Part shown: positions 1 through 11,734 of the stretch, one piece after another
How the letters are laid out: the number at the start of each line of letters is the position of its first letter
Position numbering within the stretch: the first letter of the stretch is position 1
Origin: Phoebastria nigripes
Lineage: Eukaryota > Chordata > Aves > Procellariiformes > Diomedeidae
Length of the DNA: 64,000 bases
Assembly: GCA_035582835.1 (NCBI GenBank)
Contig: JAYKAV010003166.1
Span: forward strand, 1,367,422 to 1,431,421
Direction: 5' to 3'
Made by a program: the position numbers and the translations under genes
The notes under the pieces: generated by a model
Database searches by the model: none
What the model was told of the DNA's origin: nothing
Seen by the model: only the letters and a program-made list of their open reading frames with translations

Positions 1-1031
1 CATTGGGCCAACCTACTGACAGATTTTACTTAGTCTGATGTATAGCAGGGAATGAAATGTATTTCTTGACATCATATTTCATGTGACATCTTCCAACAAT
101 GAGCAAATGTGCCTTTGACCGGTATTTGATATTTTCCTGTAAATTTTTCACTTACATATGTAGAGATCTGTTCATTTCCAAGGTGATCATCTGTGATTGA
201 AGGCAGAGTTATCTTGCAAATAGATGGTTAATGTATATACCTCCAGAAGCTTTGCATAGCAAATGATTTGCCAATTTTACATTTAAGCTTTCATATTTAG
301 GGTAGCCAGAAAACAACTGAGATTATTTCTTAGGTTTTTTGCTGCTTACATCACCACTGAGAACTTTTGAAATGAGCATCACACATTGCCTTCAGATTTC
401 TGGGGTTTTTTCTGCACCCTGTCAGCTAGTAAGAGTCAAGAAACAGCAATAATGGAGCATATGGAAATTGTTTTCATATTTCTTCCTGTGAAATCTATTT
501 GGCATTAATATTTTCACATTAAGAATTTTATTACTGGCTGATGAAACGAAAAGCGAGGTAATAAATCGTGTTTTCAATGAGTTCATGTAGGAAGAGTAGG
601 TGTGTTTTAAAGGATGCATTAAATTATGACATAACTTACAATGGTACAAGAGTTTCTGGTCCATGTCAGTGGTAAAGGGGAGATCTTTAGAAAGGAAGGA
701 TGTTGGAAGAGGGAGGGTAACATACCAAGAAAGTAAATTAAACTGTTGAGTTGCGTTGTGTTTACTAAGAGCCAGTGGTTGCACCTTACTTATTTTGTAT
801 CGCACATATAGATATTTTCTTTAACTCTTTTTTATTTAACTTGATCCTTGGTGAATTTTGCAGTGGAGAGATATATACTGCAACATGGCTCAGTGGTTTT
901 AAAATATTCCAAAAAGCAGGTAAGAAATACATCATCAAAATAAGCACACTCGAAAATCACAAGTGAACTCAGAGCAACAGTAGTGCTTTCCTGGATCTTT
1001 TCCTGAAAGCACCACCACTATTTTCAGTAAA

Positions 1032-1045
1032 GGGGGGGGGGGGGG
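1032..1045 (+). repeat. G14 homopolymer
   Basis: Fourteen consecutive G residues lie between A-rich flanks. A run this long is prone to length errors and slippage. Confidence 0.95.
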
Positions 1046-2276
1046 AGAGAAGAGGCAAATCAGATGTTTTTGATGTTTTTAGATTACACTTGAGATAGAA
1101 AATAGATGTGATCAGTTCAGAGAATCAGGGTAGATTTTGTTCACGTAAATTGTAGCTGCTCTACATACTTAACCTTGAAAGACTTCTGTCAGAGAAATGC
1201 CATTTTGTTAAAGAGGTATCAAGTCTCATGCTCTGCAATATCTCATTATACTGGAATACCTTGCATTCCCAGGCATCCAGCAGGCACTCTGAACACTATT
1301 ATCTGCTACTTGTCCATTTGAAAAGCAATGTCAATCTGTTTACCCAAACAAAAAATGGTATTTGTGGTGAATTCATATTAATTCTGAGCAAAAGTCCTTA
1401 CTGGAAATCAATACATGGACTAACTGGCTAATTGTGTTTTCAGACCACTGTATAATTTGAAGAAATATATATGTACTTTAAAAAAATCAGCTTTTCCTGC
1501 TGTATATTTTAACTTGCATGACAATAACCTAATGGATGTGTAGTAGTTACAGGCAACATGTACAATAGCGGTTGAGAAGGATTCCATTAAATTCGAAGAG
1601 GAAGGATGCCTCCGAGTAGGAGCAGTCACCAGATTTATTGCCAGCAATGCTCCTCATCTTTGTGTTCTCTGCATAAGAAATTGGTAGCTTTCAGAAAGTC
1701 AGGTATGACACAGAAGTTGAGATCTCACTATTATGAGCTTTATTTTAAAATATTGGTACTTAGTACTGTCATAAGCACCTTGGTATTCTCCAAGCCACTT
1801 AATATGCTGCTGTCTGTCCCCTCCATGGTACAGTAGAAAGGGCCAGAGCATCCTATATCTGCGATTCCTAATTCATGCTGTGTTACCCTGGGAAATGTAT
1901 TCCCAGCAGCCACCTTCTCCTTAAAGTATTTCTGCATCTAATCTCTTTGTTCTTGGTTGCAAGAGTTACACTAACAGCATTTCCTTCTGCCTCCACGGTG
2001 GATATTTACACACAGATGCGTACAGAACATGAAGTCCAACTGTTATTTTCTCCAGTCTGACCTTTTATTTATTCCAGACCACTGCATGCTGTTCGGTTAT
2101 GCCTGTGCTGGAGTGGCTGGCAGATTTAGCTACCTGGGGCACACTTTTGGTTGGCAGTGCAGCGCAGACCTGCCTCGGCTGCCGCAGAGCTCCCTGACAT
2201 GCCTGGTGAGCTAACTCAGACCGTCCAGAGAGGCTCAGTCTAGATCAGAAGAATCTTCCTTCAATATTTTTCTCTC

Positions 2277-2293
2277 TTTTTTTTTTTTTTTTT
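2277..2293 (+). repeat. T17 homopolymer beside the CR1 3' end
   Basis: Seventeen T residues are followed by CCCCC and then the CR1 terminal repeat. On the CR1 sense strand this is an A tract just past the 3' end. CR1 elements do not normally carry a poly(A) tail, so it is more likely flanking sequence or part of the target. Confidence 0.85.
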
Positions 2294-2302
2294 CCCCCTT
2301 TA

Positions 2303-3335
2303 TCATAGAATCATAGAATCATTAAGGTTGGAAAAGACCTCTAAGATCATCGAAGTCCAACTGTCAACCCAACACCACCATGCCCACTAAACCATGTCCC
2401 TAAGNGCCTCATCTACACGTCTTTTAAATACTTCCAGGGATGGTGACTCCACCACTTCCCTGGGCAGCCTGTTCCAATGCTTAACCACTCTTTCAGTAAA
2501 GAAATTTTTCCTAATGTCCAATCTAAACCTCCCCTGGCGCAACTTGAGGCCATTTCCTCTCATCCTATCGCTAGTTGCTTGGGAGAAGAGACCAACACCC
2601 ACCTCGCCGCAACCTCCTTTCAGGTAGTTGTAGAGCGCGATAAGGTCTCCCCTCAGCCTCCTCTTCTCCAGACTAAACAGTCCCAGTTCCCTCAGCCGCT
2701 CCTCATAAGACTTGTGCTCCAGACCCTTCACCAGCTTCGTTGCCCTCCTCTGGACACGCTCCAGCACCTCAATGTCCTTCTTGTAGTGAGGGGCCCAAAA
2801 CTGAACACAGTATTCGAGGTGCGGCCTCACCAGTGCCGAGTACAGGGGCACGATCACCTCCCTACTCCTGCTGGCCACNCTATTTCTGATACAGGCCAGG
2901 ATGCCNTTGGCCTTCTTGGCCACCTGGGCACACTGCCNGCTCATGTTCAGCCGGCTGTCAACCAGCACCCCCAGGTCCTTTTCTGCCAGGCAGCTTTCCA
3001 GCCACTCTTCCCCAAGCCTGTAGCGTTGCATGGGGTTGTTGTGGCCAAAGTGCAGGAGCCGGCACTTGGCCTTGTNGAACCTCATACAGTTGGCCTCAGC
3101 CCATGGATCCAGCCTGTCCAGGTCCCTCTGCTGAGCCTTCCTACCCTCGAGCAGATCGACACTCCCGGCCAGCTTGGTGTCATCTGCAAACTTACTGAGG
3201 GAGCACTCAATCCCCTTGTCCAGATCGTTGATAAAGATACTGAACAAGACCGGCCCCAAAACGGAGCCCTGGGGGACACCGCTCGTGACCGGCCACCAAC
3301 TGGACTTCGCTCCATTCACCACAATTCTCTGGGAA
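2303..3335 (-). mobile_element. CR1 LINE, 5'-truncated, with open reverse-transcriptase frame
   Basis: This is a chicken-repeat-1 family non-LTR retrotransposon lying antisense to ADAM12. On the minus strand an uninterrupted 311-codon frame (2387-3322) begins inside the reverse-transcriptase palm. It contains [13 protein letters not shown] (about residues 15-27), the catalytic FADD (45-48), and the thumb/C-terminal block with [11 protein letters not shown] and [13 protein letters not shown]. The TAG stop is at 2387-2389. It is followed by a short 3' UTR and the CR1 terminal octamer repeat, read on + as TCATAGAATCATAGAATCAT from 2303. The endonuclease and the N-terminal half of ORF2 are missing, as is usual for 5'-truncated copies. 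The first Met of the frame is not a real start. The intact frame suggests a fairly recent insertion. The N positions give unresolved residues. Confidence 0.95.
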
Positions 3336-6008
3336 AGCCCTCAGAGCTGTTAAGCTGCCCCTCTCTCTCTTCTTTGCTGTGTTCTTAAAGGTCTTGTAAA
3401 TATGCTTTGAACCACTCTCCAAATTGTCTCAAATTTCTGCTACTTGGGGGCACTTTTCCCGATTCTCTCAATTTTGGATCATTCTTTCACTTGGCCACTT
3501 TTTCTCATGCCCAGAGACTTGGATGGCTGATGTTGTTACGTACGACCCTGTATTCTTCTACAGTCACTGCTTTCCAAGAAAAAGCTCGCCTCTTCTTTCT
3601 CACTACTCTGTGGGTATATGCTGCATTCATACTTGTTTAAGAAAATCAAAACCACCACCGATGTGGAGATGTTTCTAATGGATCAATGTCTTTGTATTTT
3701 GCTGCACTAATAGACGTCTTCCTTGAAGAGGCCCAATTAACGGCACAGTCCGTCCTTTCTCATCATATGAATTTCCTTCCAAGTTTGAGTAAGCTGCATA
3801 TTTTACATTTACTTCAAAGTTGTTGATCGTAGTGCAGAATAACACAGTGCCTGCTACAAAAGCCTGTGGAATCCCACCAGGAACTGAGTAAGAGCATTCT
3901 TCGCTGACACTCATTTTTTTAATTTTCCTGCTTCACTAATCCCTGTTTCATTTAGCATGTCTTGTACATGGATCTTTAGTCAGTACACTGTATGATGCTA
4001 GGTCAAATGCTTTACAACAGTTTAAACGATGTAATCATCTTTATGAAAACAAACATGTAATCATATCAATGAATGAAATCAGGTTTGCTTGACATGACCT
4101 ATTTTCCTCCAACAATGCTGACAAAGATTCAGTTCCAAAACTTCCTTTTGCTTATAATTGTTTTATAGGTCTCAGCCTTTTTCAAAATGCTAGTTCAGTG
4201 GCTTTTGTCCTGAATCCAAGTTAAGCTCTTGCATTCTTGATAGGGAGAACAGCTCATAGTGAAACCCTGCAGGCATAATTTTATAATATTGTGTCTTCTG
4301 CAGCCATCTGATAATGGGGGAAAGAAAGGAAGGGTGATTAGAGGTGTGAAATATGCTCTGACATAAAAATAAAGCACATGGAAGCCCCTGTGATGCTGCT
4401 TTAAGAAATGTTCTTAAATTAATGTAGGCTGGGATATTAAACATCCCGGATTTAAAATAGCCCCATCTAAATATCTCTTGCTTGTTGGATTAGACTCATT
4501 AACATTTTTCTTGTTTTGATTTGAAATACAATTGTATTATTATCATTATTATTTACCTGTAACTTTTAGCCTGCTGAACAGTGCCTCACTGGCTCAGTTT
4601 AGGATTATAAATTGTACTCAGCAGTTGGTCAAACTCTGAGCCTTTTGGTCTTGGCGACAGAACTTCCACCACATATTCCCTTTTAAAATCTCAGTTTCCT
4701 AATACGTGAAGCAAATGGGTACCATTCAGGTAGACACAATAGTGAATATGTGAGTGGAAGAAAGGCTGGAATACAGCTGAGGAGAGTAAAATGCTGAAGT
4801 TATGAGACAGAGAGTACAATGGGAAGCTGAAGAGGTCTCTTCAGTAAGATGCAGCCAAGATGGTAAGATCACAGAGTCTGTAAGCGCAAGAACAGGCAAA
4901 GTCACTCTCTATAGAATCATTGCAAAATTTAGAGCTGGAGAAATAGCCATTAAAAGATGTCAGAATCCAGGTCTGGCTGATTTGTATTGCCTTTGATTTG
5001 CACCTTACAAAGCACTTGAAAGCCTTGTCCTCCTGAAGAGCAGAGTATGATTTTGAATGTGGATTAAAAATGTGCATTGAAATGCCAAGATAGGAAAGAT
5101 GAGTTATAATTTTAATGTATTTTAGCTGGTAATGCTGAGTTCCTCTCTAGGTTCTCCTTCAACCAACTGATGTTAAAACTAACAGTTTGGGGATCATGTC
5201 TTTGAAAACTAAATGACTTTGCAAGATCTCCTTTTTTTGAATACTTTATGTAAGAATACTTTTTACATTTGAAAGAAGTGGTAATTATTATTTACCTGTA
5301 ACTCATCATGTGAATCTGAGCTTTGCCTTTTGATGAAATGGGACAAGGGTGATGGATAAGAGTGTGAATGTAGTAATAACCTCTTTAGATGAGTGCTTGG
5401 AAACTTACTGTGACTGAGAACAAAATAGAGACCATTTGCTGCCAGCTCTTCATCGGTGCTCACACTGTTCCTCGTTGTTTCTTAGTGGCTAAATAACTTT
5501 TTTAAAAGGTAATGAATACTAAGTATTTTAATAGAATATCATAGCTGTCAGAGGTAGTCTAAAACTGCTACAACATGAATACCTGACAGCAGAACACCAC
5601 AACATACGTCGTTTGAAGACACGTGTCTAACAAGGTTACAGTAGAGTTTTATTGGAAAGGTAAGGATAGTGGTATTGATGCAATTCCAAAATGAATTAAC
5701 AGCAGAAAGATATGCATTTTTATACAGACAGAAGTAAATGTATTTTTAGTTCGTTACTTAAATAATTTGTAATTAAGGTGGATTATTATTTAGGAGTACT
5801 TTTTGCTTTCCCATTTCCCTTCTTCTGGATCTTCTCTCTTCCCTAATACAATTCTGTTCTCTTCCTGAATTCTTAAGAGCTAAATATGTAATAGTCATAA
5901 AGTCTTTCTCTAGTGATGATGTGATAACGTGTTTTGTGTTGATAATTAATAGTAATCAGGCTAACCACTTGGCTAGAATTTTCCATCATCAGAATAGTAT
6001 GTGATGTT
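3336..6008. other. Intron 3 segment, no gene seen
   Basis: This is AT-rich sequence between the CR1 and the solo LTR. Only short frames occur, on both strands, with no recognisable domain. No repeat family was recognised. Confidence 0.55.
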
Positions 6009-6013
6009 GTTGT
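6009..6013 (+). repeat. Target-site duplication GTTGT, left copy
   Basis: GTTGT lies immediately before the LTR end TGTGGTTTAACC and is repeated exactly at 6543-6547 after the other LTR end. Five-base duplications fit ERVL-type integration. The left flank is a GTT-rich run, so the exact register rests on the TG...CA ends. Confidence 0.75.
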
Positions 6014-6165
6014 TGTGGTTTAACCCGGCAGGCAGCCAAACACCACACAGCCGCTNGCTCACTCCCCCCTCCCCTCAGTGGGATAGGGGAGAGAATCGGG
6101 GAAAAAAAAAGTAAAATTCGTGGATTGAGATAAAGACAGTTTAATAAAACAGAAAAGGAAGGGAA

Positions 6166-6196
6166 AATAATGATAATAATAATAATAATAATGATA
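6166..6196 (+). repeat. (AAT)n microsatellite inside the LTR
   Basis: There are about nine AAT/GAT units (AATAATGATAATAATAATAA...), likely length-variable between individuals. Confidence 0.9.
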
Positions 6197-6288
6197 GAAT
6201 ATACACAATGAGTGATGCACAATGCAATTGCTCACCACACGCTGAGCGATACCCAAGCAGCGATCGCTACTTCCTGGACCACGCCTCC

Positions 6289-6313
6289 TATTTATATACT
6301 GAGCATGACGTCA
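6289..6313 (-). promoter_or_regulatory. LTR core promoter candidate: CRE plus TATA box
   Basis: On the minus strand a perfect palindromic cAMP-response element, TGACGTCA (6306-6313), is followed after seven bases by TATATAAATA (6289-6298), a canonical TATA box. This is standard U3 architecture. Transcription from it would run away from ADAM12 exon 4, antisense to the gene. Activity is not shown by the sequence. Confidence 0.6.
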
Positions 6314-6542
6314 CATGGTATGAAATACCCCGTTGGCCAGTTGGGCTAGCTGTCCTGGCTATGCTCCCTCCCAGCTTCTTGTGCACCTGGCAGAGCATGG
6401 GAAGCTGAAAAGTCCTTGCCTAGTGTAAACACTACTTAGCAACAACTAAAAACATCAGTGTGTTATCAACATTCTTCTCATACTAAATCCAAAACACAGC
6501 ACTAGGAAGAAAATTAACTCTATCCCAGCCAAAACCAGGACA

Positions 6543-6547
6543 GTTGT
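6543..6547 (+). repeat. Target-site duplication GTTGT, right copy
   Basis: This is an exact repeat of 6009-6013, directly after the LTR terminal CA. Confidence 0.75.
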
Positions 6548-7023
6548 GTAGTCAGTTCTAATTTGCTTATGGCTGTAGCCAAGATACATATGTAAATACC
6601 AGTGTCCCTTCCTTCCTCTGGCTGGAGCACTCCTTCATCATACCCACGATGCTACTGTCTGCACCAACCCATCGCTCCTCTTTGACCATCTTTGTGCTGC
6701 ACAGATTTCCTCATCTGAGCATGGAAGTCCCTCGCTTCCATGTTTGTCCCCTAACACTGCTACATTTTTAGTATTATTTTCATTATTCCTCTCTTGAAGT
6801 GATGTGTCTAGATTATGCTCAGGTTTTAATTACAAATTTTATTTCTCTTTAAGGTCTTGCATTAGAAGTCTGATATAGCTAGATATGAAACTCTTCACAT
6901 TGTGTAACCCCGGAACTGTATTTGTTTTCTAGCACCAGACTCCATAAGGCTATGTGGTATAAATGGTGAAGATCTACAGGTACCACTGTCTAGTCTGCAG
7001 TACGTGGGCATGAGAGCATAACT

Positions 7024-7130
7024 GCATTTCACAGATGAGGAAACTAAGGAATCGGACAAAGGAAGAGAGTTCCTGAAGGTGCTTCAGTAGAGGAGTTGGG
7101 AGTAGACCCAAGGGGTTCTTCCTGCTCATT
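7024..7130 (+). mobile_element. MIR-like ancient SINE relic
   Basis: The stretch reading CATTTCACAGATGAGGAAAC, then a diverged spacer, then GGAGTTGGGAGTAGACCCAA, follows the order of the MIR core and its right half. MIRs are ancient tRNA-derived SINEs shared across amniotes. The match is by eye and the middle is diverged. Confidence 0.55.
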
Positions 7131-10100
7131 TTTTCTCTATTGTCTCGCTCATTACTGACTACTCAAGTATTATTTCAGGTGTTTCTCTTTTAGTCGACCT
7201 TTAAGTATCAGATGTTCTTTTTTTCCCCTTCTTCTTCATATTAAAGAAGCTTCAGAGACTGTTTCAGGGATGGTGGATAGTTATTCTTGTAAGGGATAGA
7301 AGGGTTAAGTCTATCCTAGCGCTTCCCAGTATAACCAAACCTCAGCAGGGACTGATAGTTATGCCAAAAGACATACTCTTCAATTTCCGTAGCAGTCTTC
7401 CCATAAAACAGCAAAACTCATTCACCTTCACACTGTGAGATACAATCATAGTGCAATTCCATAAATGAAAGTCTGCCAGTACCTCTTCATACTTTAATCC
7501 TTTGACTTATTTCATTTTATAATGATAGATCGATACCTTTACAAAAGCCTTTACCTAGGATGAATGCTCTCCCCATTCTATAGCAGTTAGACTAATGGCC
7601 TTTCTTGCCGCTTTCATTCTTTTTCTTTCTTTTCTCATGCTTACGTTGAAAATCCTCTTCTGTTATCAGCTGATGTTTTAAATCCATTTATGGTGACTCA
7701 GCATTTTAGAAACACACACGGAAGTCTAACACTGTGTCACAGTATGGTTGAAGCCTGAGATATTAANGTTAGAGTGCAAAGTGGTAAGAAATAGTGAACT
7801 AGCTGCAGTCGCATGTTTAATAAGTCATAGCGGTAGGTTATGAACATTTAGGAGGCCGCATGGAAAAGATACTTGTATTCTGGAAATTGTGTAACCACTC
7901 ACACCTCAGAGTACCACTTGGACCACTCATGTAGGGTAATGATCCTCCCTCGTAGTGTACCACAATTTCTATTGCTATTCTGCACTGCTTGGCTTAAGAT
8001 GCTGGTGACCCTGAATGTTATGGAGATCACTGCTAATGCAGACTGCTGGGTTAGGTAGCACCTGGTGTTGACAGACAGGTGAGGAGCTGTAGAAGCAACC
8101 CACTGGTTTCCTGGTGCAATCTCCAGATACTTTTAAATTGCTAAAAATAACTTGAGAAGATTGTAAATTGTGCTTTATCTCTAAGGCTTCTGCAGTATTC
8201 TGATTTTTCAGAGCCATATTCCTTGTCTCTTCCATTTTCTCTACATATATTGAAATTTCTCCAGTGAATTTTATTGGATTACATTCTGCCTGCAGTACAG
8301 AAATTGCTGATATTGGAACTGTAAATACCATGATGGATTCAAAAGGACTCTTTTTCTATAGTTATCCCTTTGATTTTAATGAAGATTTTTGTAGTGTTTT
8401 CCAAACTCGTATGGGAGTTAATCAGATGAGAAGCAGAAATCTTTTGCTACTTACGGTTGACCATGAATACCTGGGGGAAGCAGAAGCTGGCCTCGCCTCC
8501 TGTGCTTCAGAGATCCTGCAGCAGCATAAAGACCATTGAAACCAAACTGTGCTGGTGACCCATCAGCCTGGCATCCAGCAGCTCAGGGCCCAGCTGGTTT
8601 TTGGGAGGTGGGAGCCAAGCGGTCAGAGGACACTGATTTCTTAGCCACTTAGGCCAGCTGCCTAAGGATAGTTGGAGAGAGAGAACGAGGAAAGTAGAAA
8701 GAATAGAGAAGCCAGATTATTATTTTCTTTTAAACTTTTTTTTACAATGAAAACACTTTTTTCTTGCCTGTACCTGCCAAACAACTTTGCTAACTCGTCC
8801 GTGTTTCCTTCATGAAAGGGTGGCACTTGCCATACTCTCTTCTCTTGATGTTTGATTTGCTTTCATGCTCAGAGGAGCCAGCATTTTCCTGTCTATTCCT
8901 GGATAAAAGAGCCGCTGCGGTCCGAATCTTGCTCTCACGTTTCACAGGTATGCCGAGCGCTCGTACTCTGTTGTTGCTCTTTGTGTCTTACGGATGATTT
9001 CTTCGTTTGTTAAATGGGCCACAGTTAAGAGTCATACTTCTGTCTGGATGTTTTCAACAGTTACTGTGCACAAAGGAGATGAAGTACAATTCATTTTTTT
9101 CCTTCCTGTTTGCTGCATGTTGGCTTTCTAGATATTGAAACATCTTGGCAGAAAGTGCCCTGAGCAAACCTAGGCTTATGTGCTGCACAAGTCCCAGTTA
9201 AGACCTGCACACTTGAGTGCTGCTTCTCTTCTGAAGGGCTTGGTTACTTAACATTCACTTTTATCAAACAGTTTCAAAAAAAGCGCTTAAAAATCTTCAG
9301 CCATGTGCTTAAAGACTTCTCTGAAGAGAGCTGGAAATAAGCATGTGTTTTTACTTAAATGGGTGCTGAAATCTCAGCTGGATCCTAGCCATAATTCTGC
9401 AGTTTCCTATTTAGTTTTGGTAGGCTTTACCCATTGGGAAGAGGAGGAGATGTTTTTCAAAACAGGAAAATGAAATTGTACCCCCCCACACAGAATTGGC
9501 AGGCGAATAAAGGGAAAAGAGAAAACTTGAAAATACTCTTCACTGCAATTTAAATTGACTAGACTTCATTTTCTTAGCTGCAGTTCACTGTTGGGATACT
9601 TGATGCATGTCTACCTCTGTACAGACACAATTTAGCTCTCCTATGTATTATCTGATATGTTTCTGGATGTCTGTCTTAGATTGAATGCTGTCTGCTGGCT
9701 TACTCCTTTCTTCTTCTACCTATAGAGAAACTATATTTGCTGTAATGATTTGAGTGAAATACTGACACTGAGGAAGACAGCTTGGGTTTTGACTCCAGCA
9801 GACAGGTTTTTATCTTGTGTGTCAGAAAGCGACTGTATGACCTATAGCATCATCTACACCAACCAAGTGCAAAATCAGCTGTGCCGAGCAACTAGTACGT
9901 TATAATGCGGAAATAATTTCTCTGTGGAAATAAAATATTCATGCTATGGCACACCTGCTTTTTTAACATAGAGACATAGAGCGAGAAAGAGGATTTGTCA
10001 GCCTTTCTTCTTCCCTGCTACCCACAGCTGACACCTTACAATAAATACACGGTAGGTTCAAGGCTCTGCTACAGGAAGAGCTGTGTCTTCATGAAAGAAC

Positions 10101-11719
10101 AGGATTCCTAAACACTGATGTTTGCATAGGGAAAAAAAGGTCTGAACAGTCCACCGAGAGCTGCATCAGTGAATGCAGGCTGACCTGTAATGTGTTTGTT
10201 ACAGGTGGCAGCTTTTTCTGAATTTGCAGCCCTTAGAATGATGGTTTCCCTTCCTCCCCCATCTTGGGTGCTTTTTTTGTAGGCATTTTTAAATCTATAC
10301 TACTGGAGAGAGAGTGTTTTCTTGGGGATTTCTCTTTAAACCATTATGTTCTTCACATCTGTGATTCCAGGAGCAGATAATTATTAGGACATAGCAAACC
10401 TTAAAAAGAGCATTACACATTCCTAATTTTGCTGGTGGGCAAAACCTGTGGGTAGTCGGTCGGTCTGGACTGCAGAACGCGTCTTTCTGTTACCTTGGCA
10501 TTGATGCCGTAAGCAAAAGGTTTTCTTCCTTTAGCTGGGAAGTTTTCCATAGCAACTTAGCACATAAGTGCTGTGATTTAGCAATTTTACATGAATTTGC
10601 CTTTTGGATTAATCTTTGACATCTTGAATTTGGTACTTTATGCAAAAGATACACTGATACAGAGTGAATTAGTTGTACTATTGCACTGACTGCAGTTGAG
10701 AAAATAGACTCATGCCTTTGAGAGGCCAGAAGAGGAATATTCTGGGAAGTAATTTGAACTGATATTGTTGGGAGGGTAATATTGCTTGACATATCTGTTA
10801 TGACAGCTGAAGATATGCTGAAGCACAAAATAGAAAAGGAAAAGACAGTTGTTAGGCCAACGACAAGATGAAACTGTACTACTTATGACAGCTGTTGGCA
10901 GCATGATATCACTGTCCTCAAGCTTTCTACCGATCCGGAGCATTAGAAACTTCAAGATCATGTTCGTTGTGTGTTTCTAGAGATCTTGTTAGGAGTAATG
11001 CTCTCTGACAGCAGCCAACTGTAATTGGCAATGGGGATTCTTCAAATACAAACAAACATACAAAATGTCAACATTTTCTTGCTGATCCTTTCACAGGGTG
11101 GTTGGTCATTGCTTTCCTGCTGGAGCCATTTGCATCTCAAAAAGTTATAAGACTTTCTTGCTTCTAGACCATCAAAGCAAAAAAATACATGAAGACATAT
11201 AAACAAAAATAAGCTCAGTGAGATGCAGAGGGACATTTTGGGAAGCGGAGGAATCTTTGCCTTCTGTTTGTTGAGGTGTAGAGTCACAAGCCAAGCTGAT
11301 GTGTTGAGTTATCAAGCCAGCTTTAGAAAAGCTTTCAAGTAAACAATATCTTTAAAAGTCCAGCAGTGAAACCTCACTGAAAACTGATGTTCCTGTATCC
11401 TCCCCCTTCCAGACACACTCCTGGCTATTTTTCTGCCACCTAGGTTTTCCAGGTATTTTTGCTGAGGTTCTGCTACCTTTCCAGCTTTTAACCATCAGGA
11501 AGCTGAGACAAGCCAAATAGTCTCTGGTCAGGTCTTGTTAAAGTTTAAAATGCCTTTTTGGCATACTCTCTGTATCTTGGCAGATTTGGGTCTCTGTAGC
11601 TGCAGTTACTTTCCTGTTTCAGTGACACTGTACTTTGAGCCTCTCATCCATCAGTAAGGATAAGAAAAATTTCCTCTTAGGAGAGCAGATTTCTGGAATT
11701 CCAGTGCTGTGATGTTTGG

Positions 11720-11734
11720 TTTTTTTTTTTTTTT
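11720..11734 (+). repeat. T15 homopolymer
   Basis: A plain run of fifteen T residues after GTTTGG. No retrotransposon body is recognisable beside it. Confidence 0.9.

Larger units (their letters stand above)
1..2302. other. Intron 3 (partial), no gene seen
   Basis: This is AT-rich non-coding sequence ahead of the CR1 insertion. The open frames here are short (up to 127 codons, on the minus strand at 422-805), overlap on both strands and show no recognisable domain. The notable content is a 14-base G run at 1032-1045 and a T17 run at 2277-2293 followed by five C. Confidence 0.6.
6014..6542 (-). mobile_element. Solo LTR of an ERVL-type endogenous retrovirus
   Basis: This 529-bp element has TG...CA ends. 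On + it starts TGTGGTTTAACC and ends AAAACCAGGACA, and it is flanked by 5-bp direct repeats. The terminal sequences match an LTR family I recognise as abundant in bird genomes. No gag, pol or env sequence is attached, so it is a solo LTR left by recombination between two LTRs. The minus orientation is inferred from a TATA box and upstream CRE on the minus strand (6289-6313) and from the end beginning TGTCCTGG. An AAT microsatellite lies inside it. It sits in ADAM12 intron 3, antisense to the gene. Confidence 0.85.

Noticed and set aside
2477..3388. 303-codon + strand open frame over the CR1
   Set aside because: It is the opposite-strand shadow of the CR1 reverse-transcriptase frame. No domain is readable on +, whereas the minus frame shows clear RT motifs.
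7975..8331. 118-codon minus-strand frame
   Set aside because: No recognisable motif and overlapped by + strand frames. Consistent with chance.
10490..10828. 112-codon minus-strand frame
   Set aside because: No recognisable domain, low-complexity Ser-rich stretches, and nothing to support transcription.
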